Notes: generated by a model not told the origin, from the letters alone. A stretch of DNA of 64,000 nt from Haliclona indistincta (GCA_964017065.1 OZ024783.1:9375367-9439366); one strand, 5' to 3'; shown: positions 9,427-20,620, counted from the stretch's first letter. Numbers and translations are program-made.

Positions 9427-10745
9427 TCATTTTTATAACTGGATAAATGCACTACACAATGTGAAAAATGTGTATGCAACACAACAGTACGTTTATATAG
9501 TTTTAAAATTATAAAATTTGTGATAGAGAGACCCGTCTCAGAGACTTCACTAGATTGGACTTTATCAAGTAGTGTGATTGAATCATGCTATAATATGGAT
9601 TATGTATTTTGTAGCATAACCTGTATCTTTAGTATCTTGTAAGCCTGCAAGGAAACTAGATTGTAGCGATTATTGCACAATCCACATTGTGGTGCTTTCT
9701 TTGTACACAAGCAAGATACTGCATCAATGGGTTTTGGTTATCAATATGCACATGTAAGGCTAATGTACGCTCTTCTTAGAGCACACAGAATAGCGCTTCA
9801 TTAAACTCAGCCATAATAACCGGAAAGTGACGTAGGTAGTATTGTAAACACTACCGAGAAAATCAGTTTTTCATGGAATATTGTGTTATCAAGAGATTCA
9901 TGACTTGCAAGTACCGTACGTAAACCGGATTTTTCTTCTCTCTGAGTCTCGTTCTCACCACTGAAACGATCACTAACAGACATAATTCATTGAGTGATGG
10001 TTTGTTCATATTATTTGACACAACAGAAATATTTCATGCACTGCATGTACACACTAATACTAAAACTGTATAATAATTTATTAGCACAAGCCAAGATTTA
10101 CCATTATGATACTTATCTATCTAAAAAAAACAGAATGTTGATTTTTTTAGCTGGAATCTTTCCCTGAAGAGAGTTTACTAAACAGAGTCACAAATTTTAT
10201 TAAAATCATTTTAAGAAACTTGCGTTTAGCATAGAAAATTACACAGTGTGCACTGATTAGAAAACTGGTTGAATAAAAAATATCTGTATCTAGTCATGGT
10301 ACAAAAGAGAAAAGAGAATCGAGTATAGCAAAACATATCATTCATTTTAGTAGAGTATAGCAAAAAAATTATCATTAATCATAAGTTGTTTTGCTATACT
10401 CTACTATTTACTCTATCTCTCTACTCTATCTCTACTTGTAGAGATTAATGTTTTGAGAGTAAGGATATATTAGGGCATACATAGTAAACAGTATTGCAGC
10501 AAGTCTAGGTTACGCCTAGCTAGCTATAATATTATGCAGTTGTAAGCAAGCTCAAGTCTCATCTATCCCACATAGACTGTAGGTATGAAATATTTGTCTG
10601 TTTACCTCTTTTTATAATGCCTACAAATAATCAGAGCCAGCTTCACCAGACAACAATATCGGATAACCCCAGTTTTAGTGTTCTCGACAGCAGAAAACTG
10701 TCTAAAAATTGACTAGCAATCACAGAACATTCTATTGAACCAAAA
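9427..10745. other. AT-rich intergenic spacer between members D and E
   Basis: No gene recognised. It contains one clear structure: an 18-bp perfect inverted repeat TAGTAGAGTATAGCAAAA at 10348-10365 with its complement at 10389-10406 (23-base loop). Related GAGTATAGCAAAA copies lie nearby at 10321. Confidence 0.55.
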
Positions 10746-11735
10746 ATGGGAACTGTGGTGTCTTGTCAAGACTATGTTGACTTCTTCACAGCACAGGCAA
10801 TAGTACTCGAACTGATTATTTTCTTAGCCGTACTCGTTGCATGTATACCATATTTTATAAACCAGAAATGGCCATGTAACAATCCATGCTTGATACGATG
10901 CAGAGTTCTCCATGGCAGCAGCCAGTCTCCTCCCAAGACATGGATACGATGCTTGATACGATGGATCCAATGCATAACTGATGCAGTTGTAGAAATCGCA
11001 TTTGGCAGAATCTTGAAGATACACAACAACCAGGAAGAAATAAACGTATATAATGTACTCAAATACAAAGCTCCTCCTAATTACACTAACATACTGTTTC
11101 TTACTCTTATTTACTTGATCGTCAGCGTATTGGCACAATTTTGGGACGACTTCCTGTTACAAGAATCGTTTGGGTGCACAACAGATCGTTCCAATTGCTG
11201 CTTTGGATACAATCAAAATTCCCAATTTTTACCTTTAGATTGCTCTAACACAACTTATCTGAAGAACATCACTAAGATCATCTGCTACAAGTTTGTATTC
11301 GAACTAGGCTCAGCCACTGGATCTGCTCATGGTACAATATCAACTATTGTTCTGATCATTTGCCCAATACAACTGATTCTTCTCAAAGCATCTAACGGAA
11401 GCGAATGGAATAAGCGTCGTGTAATCTCTACTGTAGCCATACAGATCTTCACGGTAATAACAACACTAGTGTTTGGTTTTGGTCACTCATTCTCGGAATT
11501 CCAAATTTCCTCTACAACAGAAGAAAACCTGGTAACAATTCTAACAAATACACTTGTAGTACTTACAATCATAATGGGCACCATATCTTTCTCAATGACA
11601 TATTGCGCAAAAGCTTACGAGCAAAGAAAACAGAGAAGAATAGAGCACAAAGAACAGGAGAACGAATCTGATAATAATGAACAGCATGAAGAAAATAACA
11701 ACTTAGCGAATGAAGAGCGAGAAAAATATGAATAG
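10746..11735 (+). CDS. Five-pass membrane protein, paralogue family member E
   Basis: A complete 329-residue single-exon gene. The first hydrophobic segment is at ~18-40, then a basic Cys-containing linker, then the family core: IAFGRILK, YNVLKYKAPPNY, QFWDDFLLQES with CTTDRSNCCF, LDCSNTT and the sequon NIT, ICYKFVFELGSATGSA in pass 3, and two more passes. It differs from the others in a long, highly charged and Asn/Glu-rich C-terminal tail (~285-329), probably cytosolic. It is the last intact member of the first array, same strand, 1.3 kb after member D. Function is unknown. Confidence 0.82.
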   Translation: MGTVVSCQDYVDFFTAQAIVLELIIFLAVLVACIPYFINQKWPCNNPCLIRCRVLHGSSQSPPKTWIRCLIRWIQCITDAVVEIAFGRILKIHNNQEEINVYNVLKYKAPPNYTNILFLTLIYLIVSVLAQFWDDFLLQESFGCTTDRSNCCFGYNQNSQFLPLDCSNTTYLKNITKIICYKFVFELGSATGSAHGTISTIVLIICPIQLILLKASNGSEWNKRRVISTVAIQIFTVITTLVFGFGHSFSEFQISSTTEENLVTILTNTLVVLTIIMGTISFSMTYCAKAYEQRKQRRIEHKEQENESDNNEQHEENNNLANEEREKYE

Positions 11736-12388
11736 GAGTGTGATAAGAGATTGTTGAGTATGATAATTTTACTTCTAGCAAACTATACCAATAAAAAGCT
11801 TAAGAATTATTTTGTTTGGTCGGTATAAAATGTATTTTGCTATGAACCTGTTGCCCTTCTGCGAATTTGCTCACTGCTTGCTGTTATGTGTACTTGTTTC
11901 TTAAAACCTACCTGACCTTGCAACCAGTGTGTGCTCACTTTAATGCCCAAGGATATAATGAGTGTTGTGGTGGAATAATGAGTGCATGATTCACCGGCAT
12001 TGATGTGTTTCATGGATGACATCAAGCTTGTATACCACATGACAGCATGAATCTATACAGTGAAGTATAGTGTGGTACTGTATGACTATAACTCTTATTA
12101 TGACGTTGGGAAATAAGGGCACATTTATAACTTTTCTTAGACTTGAACAAGGCAACGCATACCTAGGCGAAGACAATTTAGTGTCATCAAAGTGAAGCAG
12201 TAAACGCACCATGATGTGGTGTAAGGGAAAGTATAGCACTCTGGATGCAGGGCACATTCAGAACCAATTGAACCTATCAGCACTCTCAATCAAGGCACAT
12301 TCACCACAAAGCACATACAAATGTGTATTCATGAACAGAGGAGGTAGGACATGAGTCATAATTACATCACATTGGAATGCATGTATTG
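11736..12388. other. Spacer after the membrane-protein array
   Basis: No gene, and no repeat that I can pair inside the window. It presumably holds the 3' untranslated region of member E at the left. Confidence 0.5.
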
Positions 12389-12782
12389 ACAAGAAATTAA
12401 AAAGATTTCTATCAAAATCAAAAGGATGTAGTGATGAAGAAATCTACCACTGGTTCACAATGTAAACCAACAAGGAACAAGCATAGAATGGTAACACGAT
12501 TGACTTGCTAACAGACCATAGATCCCTACATCAGTGGCTGCTGTGGCCAGACTATAGCTAGTTAAGCTATTTACTGTTGACTGACACTTTGAATAGAATT
12601 CAGCTTGTGACAAAATATTGATCTTATGTACAGCCACTGATGTAGGGATCTATGGTCTGTTAGCAAGTCAATCGTGTTACCATTCTATGCTTGTTCCTTG
12701 TTGGTTTACATTGTGAACCAGTGGTAGATTTCTTCATCACTACATCCTTTTGATTTCGATAGAAATCTTTTTAATTTCTTGT
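12389..12782. mobile_element. Foldback element copy 1 (152-bp arms)
   Basis: The left arm 12389-12540 and right arm 12631-12782 are inverted copies of each other, with only one mismatch that I can find (ATCAAAATC against ATCGAAATC). The arms begin ACAAGAAATTAAAAAG and end at a CCTACATCAGTGGCTG junction around a 90-bp centre. A second copy at 62336-62718 has the same outline. No coding capacity, so a non-autonomous element. Confidence 0.9.
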
Positions 12783-12819
12783 TTGTGTCCTTTTTTCTTT
12801 TTAGTGAAGTGCAGTTCAC

Positions 12820-13944
12820 TAGAGAGGTTAAGTTTTACGAACGCGTAACGTGTAACCTGTAGACTCGCGTTAGACGTCACAGGCAGGATACTAACGGCGA
12901 TTAAGTTTTGCAGGCGTAGCGGGTAATACCTGTAGTCGAGTATGTAGCAGAGCGCTCGGGTGTGTAGCTAAGAAGACAAGAGACGACCAGGATTCGCGTT
13001 GAGCATGGTTCAAAGGGTAAACAAAACGCTTGTAGCTCGACAAACTAACCAGCAGCTTGATGAGCCATGGTCGTTCCTGCCCTGACGACTTGTACGGGCG
13101 AAGGACAGCTCGTATCGACGTTTCGAAAAGTCGAGCATGTAGAGCAGGAATCAAGCTACACATACATCTGTAACAAACGTGGAATTGATGAAACTTTGAG
13201 CAACAAAATCCACAGGTAAACTGCCAACCTATAGACAGTAGAGACCCTTAGATTTACACGTTTTACGCGTAACGTGTAACCTGTAAACTGTAACTCGCGT
13301 TTCACGTTACAGGGGAAATTCCAGTGGCGATTTAGATTCTACAGGTGTGGTTTTTACTTGTGGCGAGGCGGCTACAAACTTCCAGGTTTTGCACCAAGAC
13401 ATGGCTTGAAACAGATTTCAAACGCTATAAACAACTGCCAGCACAAGTTAGCTGCCACAGATGAGCTTCCAGCAGTGCAGTTGGATAGCGAGCGGTAAGT
13501 GAATCTATGGTTACTTCTGTTCTGTCGAGTGCTGCAGGTGACAGATAGCACGTATCAGCGCTTTAACTAGTCGAACATATAGAGCAGGCATCAAGCTACA
13601 TTTTTAGCTATAACAAACGTGGAGCTGACGGAATCTTGAGCAACAGGAACTACAGGGAAACGGCCGACCTGTAGAAGGGGTCCTACACGTTAAGAACGGG
13701 GAAAATTGACGTGTGCTCGACCGTGTAGCGTGAGTGGGCGGTGCTCACGTGATCATCTACACGTTACGCGTACACGTACAGGTCAAAAACGTGTAAATCT
13801 AAATGTCTCTATTGGTCTACACGCACTGTACGGGTAAAATCAACGGGTAAGCCAGCCCAGCCCACTTATTGTAGTGCTCACGTGATCTTTTACACGTTAC
13901 GCGTGCACGTTACACGTACAGGTAATAAAAACTTAATCTCTCTA
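12820..13944. mobile_element. Inverted-repeat element inserted in the composite repeat
   Basis: The ends are TAGAGAGGTTAAGTTTT and AAAACTTAATCTCTCTA, followed inward by runs of ACGCGTAACGTGTAACCTGTA in both orientations. The second composite copy (61470-62718) lacks this segment and reads GTTCAATATCATGCA straight through, so the 1125 bp are an insertion with a natural empty site in the same window. No transposase is encoded. Confidence 0.82.
13240..13810. mobile_element. Related inverted-repeat element nested inside 12820-13944
   Basis: The ends AGAGACCCTTAGATTTACACG and its inverted counterpart CGTGTAAATCTAAATGTCTCT enclose 571 bp. The subterminal TTTTACGCGTAACGTGTAACC matches the outer element, so a member of the same family has inserted into an older relative. 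Confidence 0.7.
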
Positions 13945-14460
13945 ATATCATGCATGTACGGAGAAGTCTTTGTTTCCACCATTAGTTTAGTATTCCTGTT
14001 GTTGATGGCTTTTCTTAAACTTGTAGCTAAAATTGTTAAGCTGTACGTATCAGGTCTGCCTAGTCGCCTACGCATGCATGCAGTGCATATGAGCCCCGCC
14101 CACACTTGTTTGTAGACGGTTATAATTATCTGGCAAGTGCAGAATGGCGATCCTACACGAGCTTACCGTTCTTCGAAGACTCCAGACAAATGCCGGGTGT
14201 GTGTTCTCCGATCCACACGGCGCAGCGATACTTTAGCTGCTTGGTCACGTGCGCTACCCATTGCTTGGTCACGTGCGTATTGCGCAATCACAATAATGGC
14301 GTCTAACACTAAGCTGACAATGGATCACGATCGAGAAATCGCGGAACTTAGATCGCCGTTACGCTAAAAACAAAGCTCAAAAGGCACATGCCAGGAGAAT
14401 TTCACGACTGTTCGTGGATGTTTTGGTCTCGGCACTGCTCGCGTAAAGGCGCTAGGCGAG

Positions 14461-14495
<35 letters not shown>

Positions 14496-14752
14496 AGAAA
14501 GAAGAAAACGAAGATGACGAAAGTCGATTTTCACCGTTTCCAGGTTCGTAACTTTAGTAACAATTTCGAGCAATCTCCTTGCTACTGTAAGATGGGGCAA
14601 CGCCAGAGAGCAGATCTAAATGTCTAAAGACGTATAAAATTCAACACCAGGCGAAATATCAGCGTTTGAACGCTAATACATTGTATGTAGCCGCCATCTT
14701 GTTTTCTCGTTCATCCCTACATAGGGAGTCACTACCGTGCCTCCCTAATAAT

Positions 14753-15790
14753 CACGTACTGACCAGCTACCACGCCCCACATGCCCCAAAGTGGAGGCTG
14801 CTTTTGTACGCTTGCTGGCTACTCATGCCGTTAACTTTCAGCGATCTTCGAGCTGATCGAGGTAGTACAGGACGTCTTTCCTGCTGTGATAGTTTATAGT
14901 CTTCCTTCTCTGCTTTTGGATGTTTTGCCAGTTCACAGGCTTCTACTCAAGATAAAAGGTAATTGATTACGTTCCTTATGTCCTAAAACTGCCAGCACAC
15001 AAACATGCTAAATTGATAAAATCGTTGCATGATTCAAGTTGGCCATTTTCCTCAACCATCAGAACACAAAAACAATTTTTTCTCAATCTAGAAGTTGATC
15101 AGCTGTTACATACCCATGTCCTGCCTCCTCTGATTCATGAACAAGATCGGCAGTGGGTGTGGCCTTGAGCACATGGCATGTGGCTAGCTGTAAAGAAGAC
15201 GACTGAAATCATTTGACGTATATCTCAAGACGTTCAATACCAATCCTTTCATTGCCAGTGGCTTCATCTAGACATAGACGTACCCTAATGGCGGCGGTAG
15301 TGCTTGCTGTGCTCTTCTTGAACCAGGGCAGTATAGAGTAACTACAACAAGGTCCCTCCTCCCCTTCACACTACATACCATCCCATAGAGGGTCACTATA
15401 GTGCACCATGATCCTCTGTACATAGCACTGTTGTACCAGCAAGCTACCCGAAACAGTGCAAAATATACAAATAGTGTGTGACAAACGACGCTTAGTTGCT
15501 GCCTAGTGTGCGGTGGAGCCATCTTTTTTACACCCGCCCACACACAAGGTAAGTACGCAAATTTGGATATCTCGCTACATCAAAGAGAATTATTCATATC
15601 ATAGTTTAAATGTTTTTACTACTCGTACTGTATATACACTACCACTATTACAAATTAGGATCACTTGTGCATTACTAGTAAAATAAACTCAACAACAAGA
15701 CTGAAGCTAATATAAAGTCAAATGGCTAGAAAGATGGTGTCCAGAAAGAGCTACTCATAGCCATGATGTGTGTACACGATAAGAAGCAGC
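14753..15790. other. Intergenic region
   Basis: No gene recognised. A 91-codon minus frame at 15268-15543 has no domain, and I do not call it. The right end holds the 3' flank of the minus-strand receptor-like gene. Confidence 0.45.
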
Positions 15791-18700
15791 TCAAGTGTCA
15801 AACAGTAGTGGTTCTCTTGCCAACAATACTGGAGAGACTGAATCACGACCATCATGAGATTGAAACTCCAGCACAAACCGATGTTCTCCTCTACTTGAGC
15901 CATAAACTATTGATGGTGGGGATCCTGGAGGAGGTCTGTCCTCTTCATCGTCCTCTTCTGCTGCTACCTGAGGCACTTCAACATACTCCGGTCGGTCTTT
16001 AAATCCAAGCTTTCTCTTGATCTTTTTAAAATCAAGGTTCCACCAGAGGTGTATTGTCATAGTGACAAGACAGACAACAAAGGACAGGCAAACAGAGACA
16101 ATGGTTGCTATTTGATACTGCTTGAACCTTAGAAAAGCAGCAGTAAGACTAACAGTGCTCAGAAGAAATATGTTGAGAAGATAAAAGACTTCAAGTGTGC
16201 TCAGACAAATCTTATTATACACACCTTTCGTGAAAGACCAAAATATGAAAATACCCGCTACAACGGTGATGATGATGCAACCATTGATGGCAGCCAATTT
16301 TCCTGAAGTAAAGGAAAATGTCACAGTGAGAGTTAGTCGTACCATCAAAGTCACTCCTGTCCAGAATCGAAATTTATCTTTGTAAGGACCTCCATAAGCG
16401 TCTAAAAGTGGCTTGAACTTTGCCACGGGATTCCACCTGTGTAGTGGGATACACTTGTCACTGTATCTCTCTAGCAGAGGAGCACACAACACTAAAACAG
16501 GATAAGCCAGTCCAACGACCAGGACACAACAGGAGATGGCTACCAGAATAAGGTGTTTAAAACTGCCATAATCAATGTTCCCATCTACACTCCACACTGT
16601 CAATATACTGTCATTGCATGGCAACTGAAAAATGGAAAGAGCATTAGTGACTGTGAGTAGGATTTTAGTGTAGGACATAAAAAACAGTGTAGCTAGTGCT
16701 GGGACAGCATGAGAGCCACACAACCTGCATAGCCACACAGAGTAGCGGCAGCCCACAATAATACCACCCATGAGCAGGAACAGGTAAGCAGGAAAGGCAA
16801 ACTGTAGCCAAGTGTTCCAGTAGCCATCCAGTCCATCAAACAAACACACTTCAATACCCAGTTCAAGGTTAAGCCATGAGATAAACTGGCTCACCACTGG
16901 AATACTACCATTAGGGAAGAAGAAAGCTTCATTGAGCTTCACCATGTTAGCGTAGAACAGGAGTCCATTGATAGTTCCGACAGAGACACTCAAGTTAAAG
17001 AACATCAACATAGCCACCAACACTATGCCAGCGAGGGCAAATACCGGCAACAAGAAAAGATACCAGTTAGAGCAAGTACCACAGCGATTCGATCCTAGCA
17101 TGATACTAAGGTGAGACTGGCATTGTCCACATAGTATACCTGTTCTATTGCCAATACATTGACGATCAGGTGCCATGATGTCAAATGAGACATTGGATCG
17201 ATTACAGTAGTCAAATGGACAATTAGTAGTACCAGTTATACACTGAGTGTTGTTGATGTAGGCGAACCAACTGTTGCCTGATCTAAGAAACTCGACACTT
17301 GTGGTGGATAAATTGCATTGGACATTGCTAGCACTCAAGAACTGCTCGCAGTGACACTGTCCTGAAATCTTAGTAAAGCCAATTGGGCACTCCATGATGT
17401 CAACTCCAATAGACAAACCCCAGCCCGGTAGTCCACTATCCACTCTGATATCAACTAGTGCTGTTGTTGAGGAAGTGTTCTGCAGGAGAATGTGGAGCTG
17501 AAAACAGTTTTTATTGACGCTTTGACCATAAGAACGAACAAGTGTTGCATGTTGAGTACTGACCTGCACAACACCAGGACTAGTACCGCCATAGTATCCT
17601 ACTGTAGCTATTGATGTGTTGATCTCTAGTCCTGGATATGATTGCATGTGATGCTGGGTCCTATCAGAGCAATCTGGTAAGCCACTATTGTTACAGAAGC
17701 AGACCATGATGGGGACAGAGGACATGGAGGAGAGTCTGTCAGTGTTACTGAAATGAAATAGTTTACTGAGAGGTGTGTCAAAGTACCACGAGGTTTCGTT
17801 GGGTTGTCCCAGATGTGGTATATGTGGTACATGTGGTAGATTTAGTACAGAATTACAACCCATGAGTACTGCACCATACATATCACTTCCTGCTTTTCTG
17901 GCTCTGTTGCCTGAGAAGTTTACTGTGCCAGAATAAACTGAGATTGTGCAATCTGTTCGATGATCCACTGGATATATCGAAGACTGTACAAGAATTGCTC
18001 CACCACGTTCATCAGCAGTGTTGTTGTACAGACACAGCTCACCTCTAACTGTAATGCTGGCTTGCGTTGATAGTGTGATACCTGCTCCCTCTGTGTTTCT
18101 GTTATTCTGTATCACATTTCGACCATTGAATTCAATTTCACTTGCAATTAGAGTGATTCCAGTCATATTATTATTTGATATCACACAGTTTTCAAAACCA
18201 TTATCAAAACTAGATCCGGCACTACAAAAGAATACAATGACAGAGTTACCTCCTGTGTTGTTCGAGAAGATACAGTTTTCGATATAAGTTTTTGCTTCAT
18301 ACACAGACAAAATGACTGACACATTATGACTGCTCTCAAACTGGCAGTCACTTATTTCCATTAATAGAAGGCCTGCCATCCTTTTCATGTAAAAGCCAGC
18401 TAATTGTAAATTTGCAAATTTCATTCTAGTGTTCATTAATGTAACAGTGATGTCCCCATAACTGATAATAAACACTCCATAGTCTGAATATGTCATGCCA
18501 GTATGAACAATAATTGACCTCAGCAAGTTAAAAGTAGTTTGCAAATCTGAATAGGCTTCAAAGCATATATCATTAATAGAATGACCGTAATTATCAATAA
18601 AATCTGTTTTGATAATATTAACAAGTAGCGTTGAAACATCGCCACCAAAATGCATTCCACCGCCTACTGCAGCTGTATTTTGTGACAAAACCAAATGCTC

Positions 18701-19453
18701 AAAAAACAGTTTAAACGATCCATCAAGTGCATGAAACCCTATACCGCCTCCATTGCCATTGGTACGACACTTGGTTATATTCGAGTATGATAAGTTTAGT
18801 TGGTAGTTTTCTTCAGAACTGAATTGTGCATTGTATGCAAAGAGTATTGCGCTGCTATAATAATGGTCTTGGCTGGTATTGAATGCTGTTGAATTATAGA
18901 AAGAACAGTTTGTGATCACTATAGGATTTTCACAGAGAGTAATAGTTAGTCCACATCCCATCATGTGTTGTATTGAATTCTTGAGAAAGAGAACATTCGT
19001 GACCAAAGAAAAGGAAAATACTCCATTCCGATCGTCTCCTCCACAGTTGACTACTGTAAGACTTTCAACCGTAATATTATGAGACCTATCAAAGATGAAC
19101 AATCCTCTCCCTCTGGTGCAGTTGATAATTACTGTAGACTGCATCACAGTCTCCTCAGCTCCTTTTATCGGCCACTGACCGTGTCCTTTCAGAGTCAGAT
19201 TATACACATGGCTTATATTTACATGCACCTCTCTATCATAGGTGTGACTTCCTTTCAAGAATATGATGGTGGTGTTAGAGGTGAAGTAGCGGCCAGGCTG
19301 GGAGATGTAGTAGGAGAGGTTGTGGCATATCTGGTGTGGAGGACATGACTGCTCATGACCAGCATCATCAGCTGTGACATAGTAGACATCAGTGCTTGTA
19401 AAGGCAGAGACAGGTACAGTCAACAACAGCAGAAACACTAGTAGTGTTGCCAT
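15791..19453 (-). CDS. Receptor-like protein: beta-helix ectodomain, Cys-rich region and multipass membrane domain
   Basis: A single-exon gene of 1220 residues. Residues 1-18 are a signal peptide (MATLLVFLLLLTVPVSA). Residues ~60-530 are repeated short strands rich in Asn and Gly with many sequons and paired cysteines (for example VTNCSFYNS, IENCIFSNNT and ENCVISNNN), typical of a right-handed parallel beta-helix. Residues ~690-795 are a Cys-rich segment (CPIGFTKISGQCHC, TGILCGQCQSH, RCGTCSNW). Eight or nine hydrophobic segments follow between ~798 and 1136, with LLDAYGGPYKDKFRFW in an intracellular loop, and then an acidic, Pro-rich tail. Similar beta-helix plus multipass architectures occur in sponges, cnidarians and protists as uncharacterised proteins, a family statement from memory. 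It is probably a cell-surface recognition or signalling protein; ligand and partner unknown. Confidence 0.85.
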   Translation of the reverse strand: MATLLVFLLLLTVPVSAFTSTDVYYVTADDAGHEQSCPPHQICHNLSYYISQPGRYFTSNTTIIFLKGSHTYDREVHVNISHVYNLTLKGHGQWPIKGAEETVMQSTVIINCTRGRGLFIFDRSHNITVESLTVVNCGGDDRNGVFSFSLVTNVLFLKNSIQHMMGCGLTITLCENPIVITNCSFYNSTAFNTSQDHYYSSAILFAYNAQFSSEENYQLNLSYSNITKCRTNGNGGGIGFHALDGSFKLFFEHLVLSQNTAAVGGGMHFGGDVSTLLVNIIKTDFIDNYGHSINDICFEAYSDLQTTFNLLRSIIVHTGMTYSDYGVFIISYGDITVTLMNTRMKFANLQLAGFYMKRMAGLLLMEISDCQFESSHNVSVILSVYEAKTYIENCIFSNNTGGNSVIVFFCSAGSSFDNGFENCVISNNNMTGITLIASEIEFNGRNVIQNNRNTEGAGITLSTQASITVRGELCLYNNTADERGGAILVQSSIYPVDHRTDCTISVYSGTVNFSGNRARKAGSDMYGAVLMGCNSVLNLPHVPHIPHLGQPNETSWYFDTPLSKLFHFSNTDRLSSMSSVPIMVCFCNNSGLPDCSDRTQHHMQSYPGLEINTSIATVGYYGGTSPGVVQVSTQHATLVRSYGQSVNKNCFQLHILLQNTSSTTALVDIRVDSGLPGWGLSIGVDIMECPIGFTKISGQCHCEQFLSASNVQCNLSTTSVEFLRSGNSWFAYINNTQCITGTTNCPFDYCNRSNVSFDIMAPDRQCIGNRTGILCGQCQSHLSIMLGSNRCGTCSNWYLFLLPVFALAGIVLVAMLMFFNLSVSVGTINGLLFYANMVKLNEAFFFPNGSIPVVSQFISWLNLELGIEVCLFDGLDGYWNTWLQFAFPAYLFLLMGGIIVGCRYSVWLCRLCGSHAVPALATLFFMSYTKILLTVTNALSIFQLPCNDSILTVWSVDGNIDYGSFKHLILVAISCCVLVVGLAYPVLVLCAPLLERYSDKCIPLHRWNPVAKFKPLLDAYGGPYKDKFRFWTGVTLMVRLTLTVTFSFTSGKLAAINGCIIITVVAGIFIFWSFTKGVYNKICLSTLEVFYLLNIFLLSTVSLTAAFLRFKQYQIATIVSVCLSFVVCLVTMTIHLWWNLDFKKIKRKLGFKDRPEYVEVPQVAAEEDDEEDRPPPGSPPSIVYGSSRGEHRFVLEFQSHDGRDSVSPVLLAREPLLFDT

Positions 19454-20146
19454 CAGCTGGTGATGCTGTTCAGTTAGTTATACAAGCGATTTTCTGAGTT
19501 TAAGACTGAGAGTCAGGCTTTAGTTAATTCCTAAGTTAATGAAGCGGAATGCGGCTACATAAAGTATGCTACTAAAACAACAAAGTCATGCATTGATGGG
19601 TAACAGATAGCACTCATAGGAAGTGTACAATTCTGAAGCTACATGGAATGCTCTTAAGGGTGCTCGCAACTAATTAATATTCACGGTGCTGTGTGTTGCT
19701 ATGGTCAGTGTCTCTGAAAAACTAAAGCAGAAGACAGATCAATATTAGCAGTATAGCTAGTGCGTCTCGATAGCTACTCGAATCATGAAATTTCATGAGC
19801 TGGCTTGCTCGCAAGAAAACAGAGAGGCGCGGTCCATGATCGACGTGTTTATTCACAAACTCATCGGTGAAGACTTGAGTGAGCTCAAGATTTCAGAAAT
19901 GTACGTTTCAGCAAGCTACAACCTAGTAACACAGCCATTTTTCGCTACCGTGCCTAGAAAGCACCATTGCCCATCAAGCAGCATGGATTTTCCCGTTTTT
20001 TTTAGGCAGTGTGGCATTTATTTAGTAAAACCATTCTGTTACGGTATAGCCTACGTGTTGGTGATCGCATAGAGCAAGAAGATGTCCAGATCCAGTTTGG
20101 GATGACAAAGCTTTATGCCAAAATGCATGTTGGCAAGGGCAAGCCC
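19454..20146. other. Upstream region of the receptor-like gene, with a repeat unit and an unassigned coding-looking stretch
   Basis: 19555-19665 is a diverged single unit of the 84-bp tandem repeat of 21.6-22.2 kb (shared GCATTGATGGGTAACAGATA). A plus-strand frame from 19785 (MKFHELACSQENREARS) and a later stretch at 20069-20146 (EQEDVQIQFGMTKLYAKMH) look like exons of one gene, with a possible donor near 19900. I do not recognise the product. Confidence 0.35.
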
Positions 20147-20620
20147 TAGTCTGGCCGCTGCCCCTCCCCGCCTATTGAGTGGGAGGTGGACGGCGTGTAG
20201 GGTCTAGCAAACATTGCCATTCATCGATTTTGTATGAATATTAATCGTGTATAAGTCTTAGATAATTAATTATTGCAATGATAAGCGGGGTTTCCTCAAT
20301 GCCATTGTACCGCACGAATTGCCTCACACGGCGCTGGTTTAAGCGATCTATTCTTGAATCGCGGTAGACTATGTTCGACAGCATCGTCAACAGCACGACT
20401 GTTAGCTTTCACCCACCGTAGCTGTTTTGCCCTAGCCTGTAATATTATTCACGATCAAACCCAGCCCATGATCCATGAATATTACTGCTCAAGATCTTGA
20501 GCAGTAGAATCTGATTGGTCGGTTGGGAAACTATGAATGGCAATGTTTGCTAGACCCTACACACTGTCCACCACCCACTCAATAGGCGGGGAGGGGCAGC
20601 GGCCAGACTAGGGCAAGCCC
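20137..20620. mobile_element. MULE-like MITE with 10-bp target duplication
   Basis: The element is 20147-20610 (464 bp), with 78-bp inverted ends starting TAGTCTGGCCGCTGCCCC (left 20147-20224, right 20533-20610, a few mismatches). It is flanked on both sides by GGGCAAGCCC. A 9-10-bp duplication with long inverted ends is characteristic of Mutator-like elements. It has no coding capacity. It sits at the end of the coding-looking stretch KMHVGKGKP. Confidence 0.85.

Larger units (their letters stand above)
12389..14752 (+). repeat. Composite dispersed repeat, copy 1
   Basis: The foldback plus a ~0.8-kb unit ending CTCCCTAATAAT recurs in reverse orientation at 61470-62718. The right part (13945-14752) contains the landmarks GCCGCCATCTTGTTTTCTCG and a GAAA microsatellite at 14464-14505. 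Copy 1 is longer only because of an insertion at 12820-13944. It has no intact open frame of note. Confidence 0.85.
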
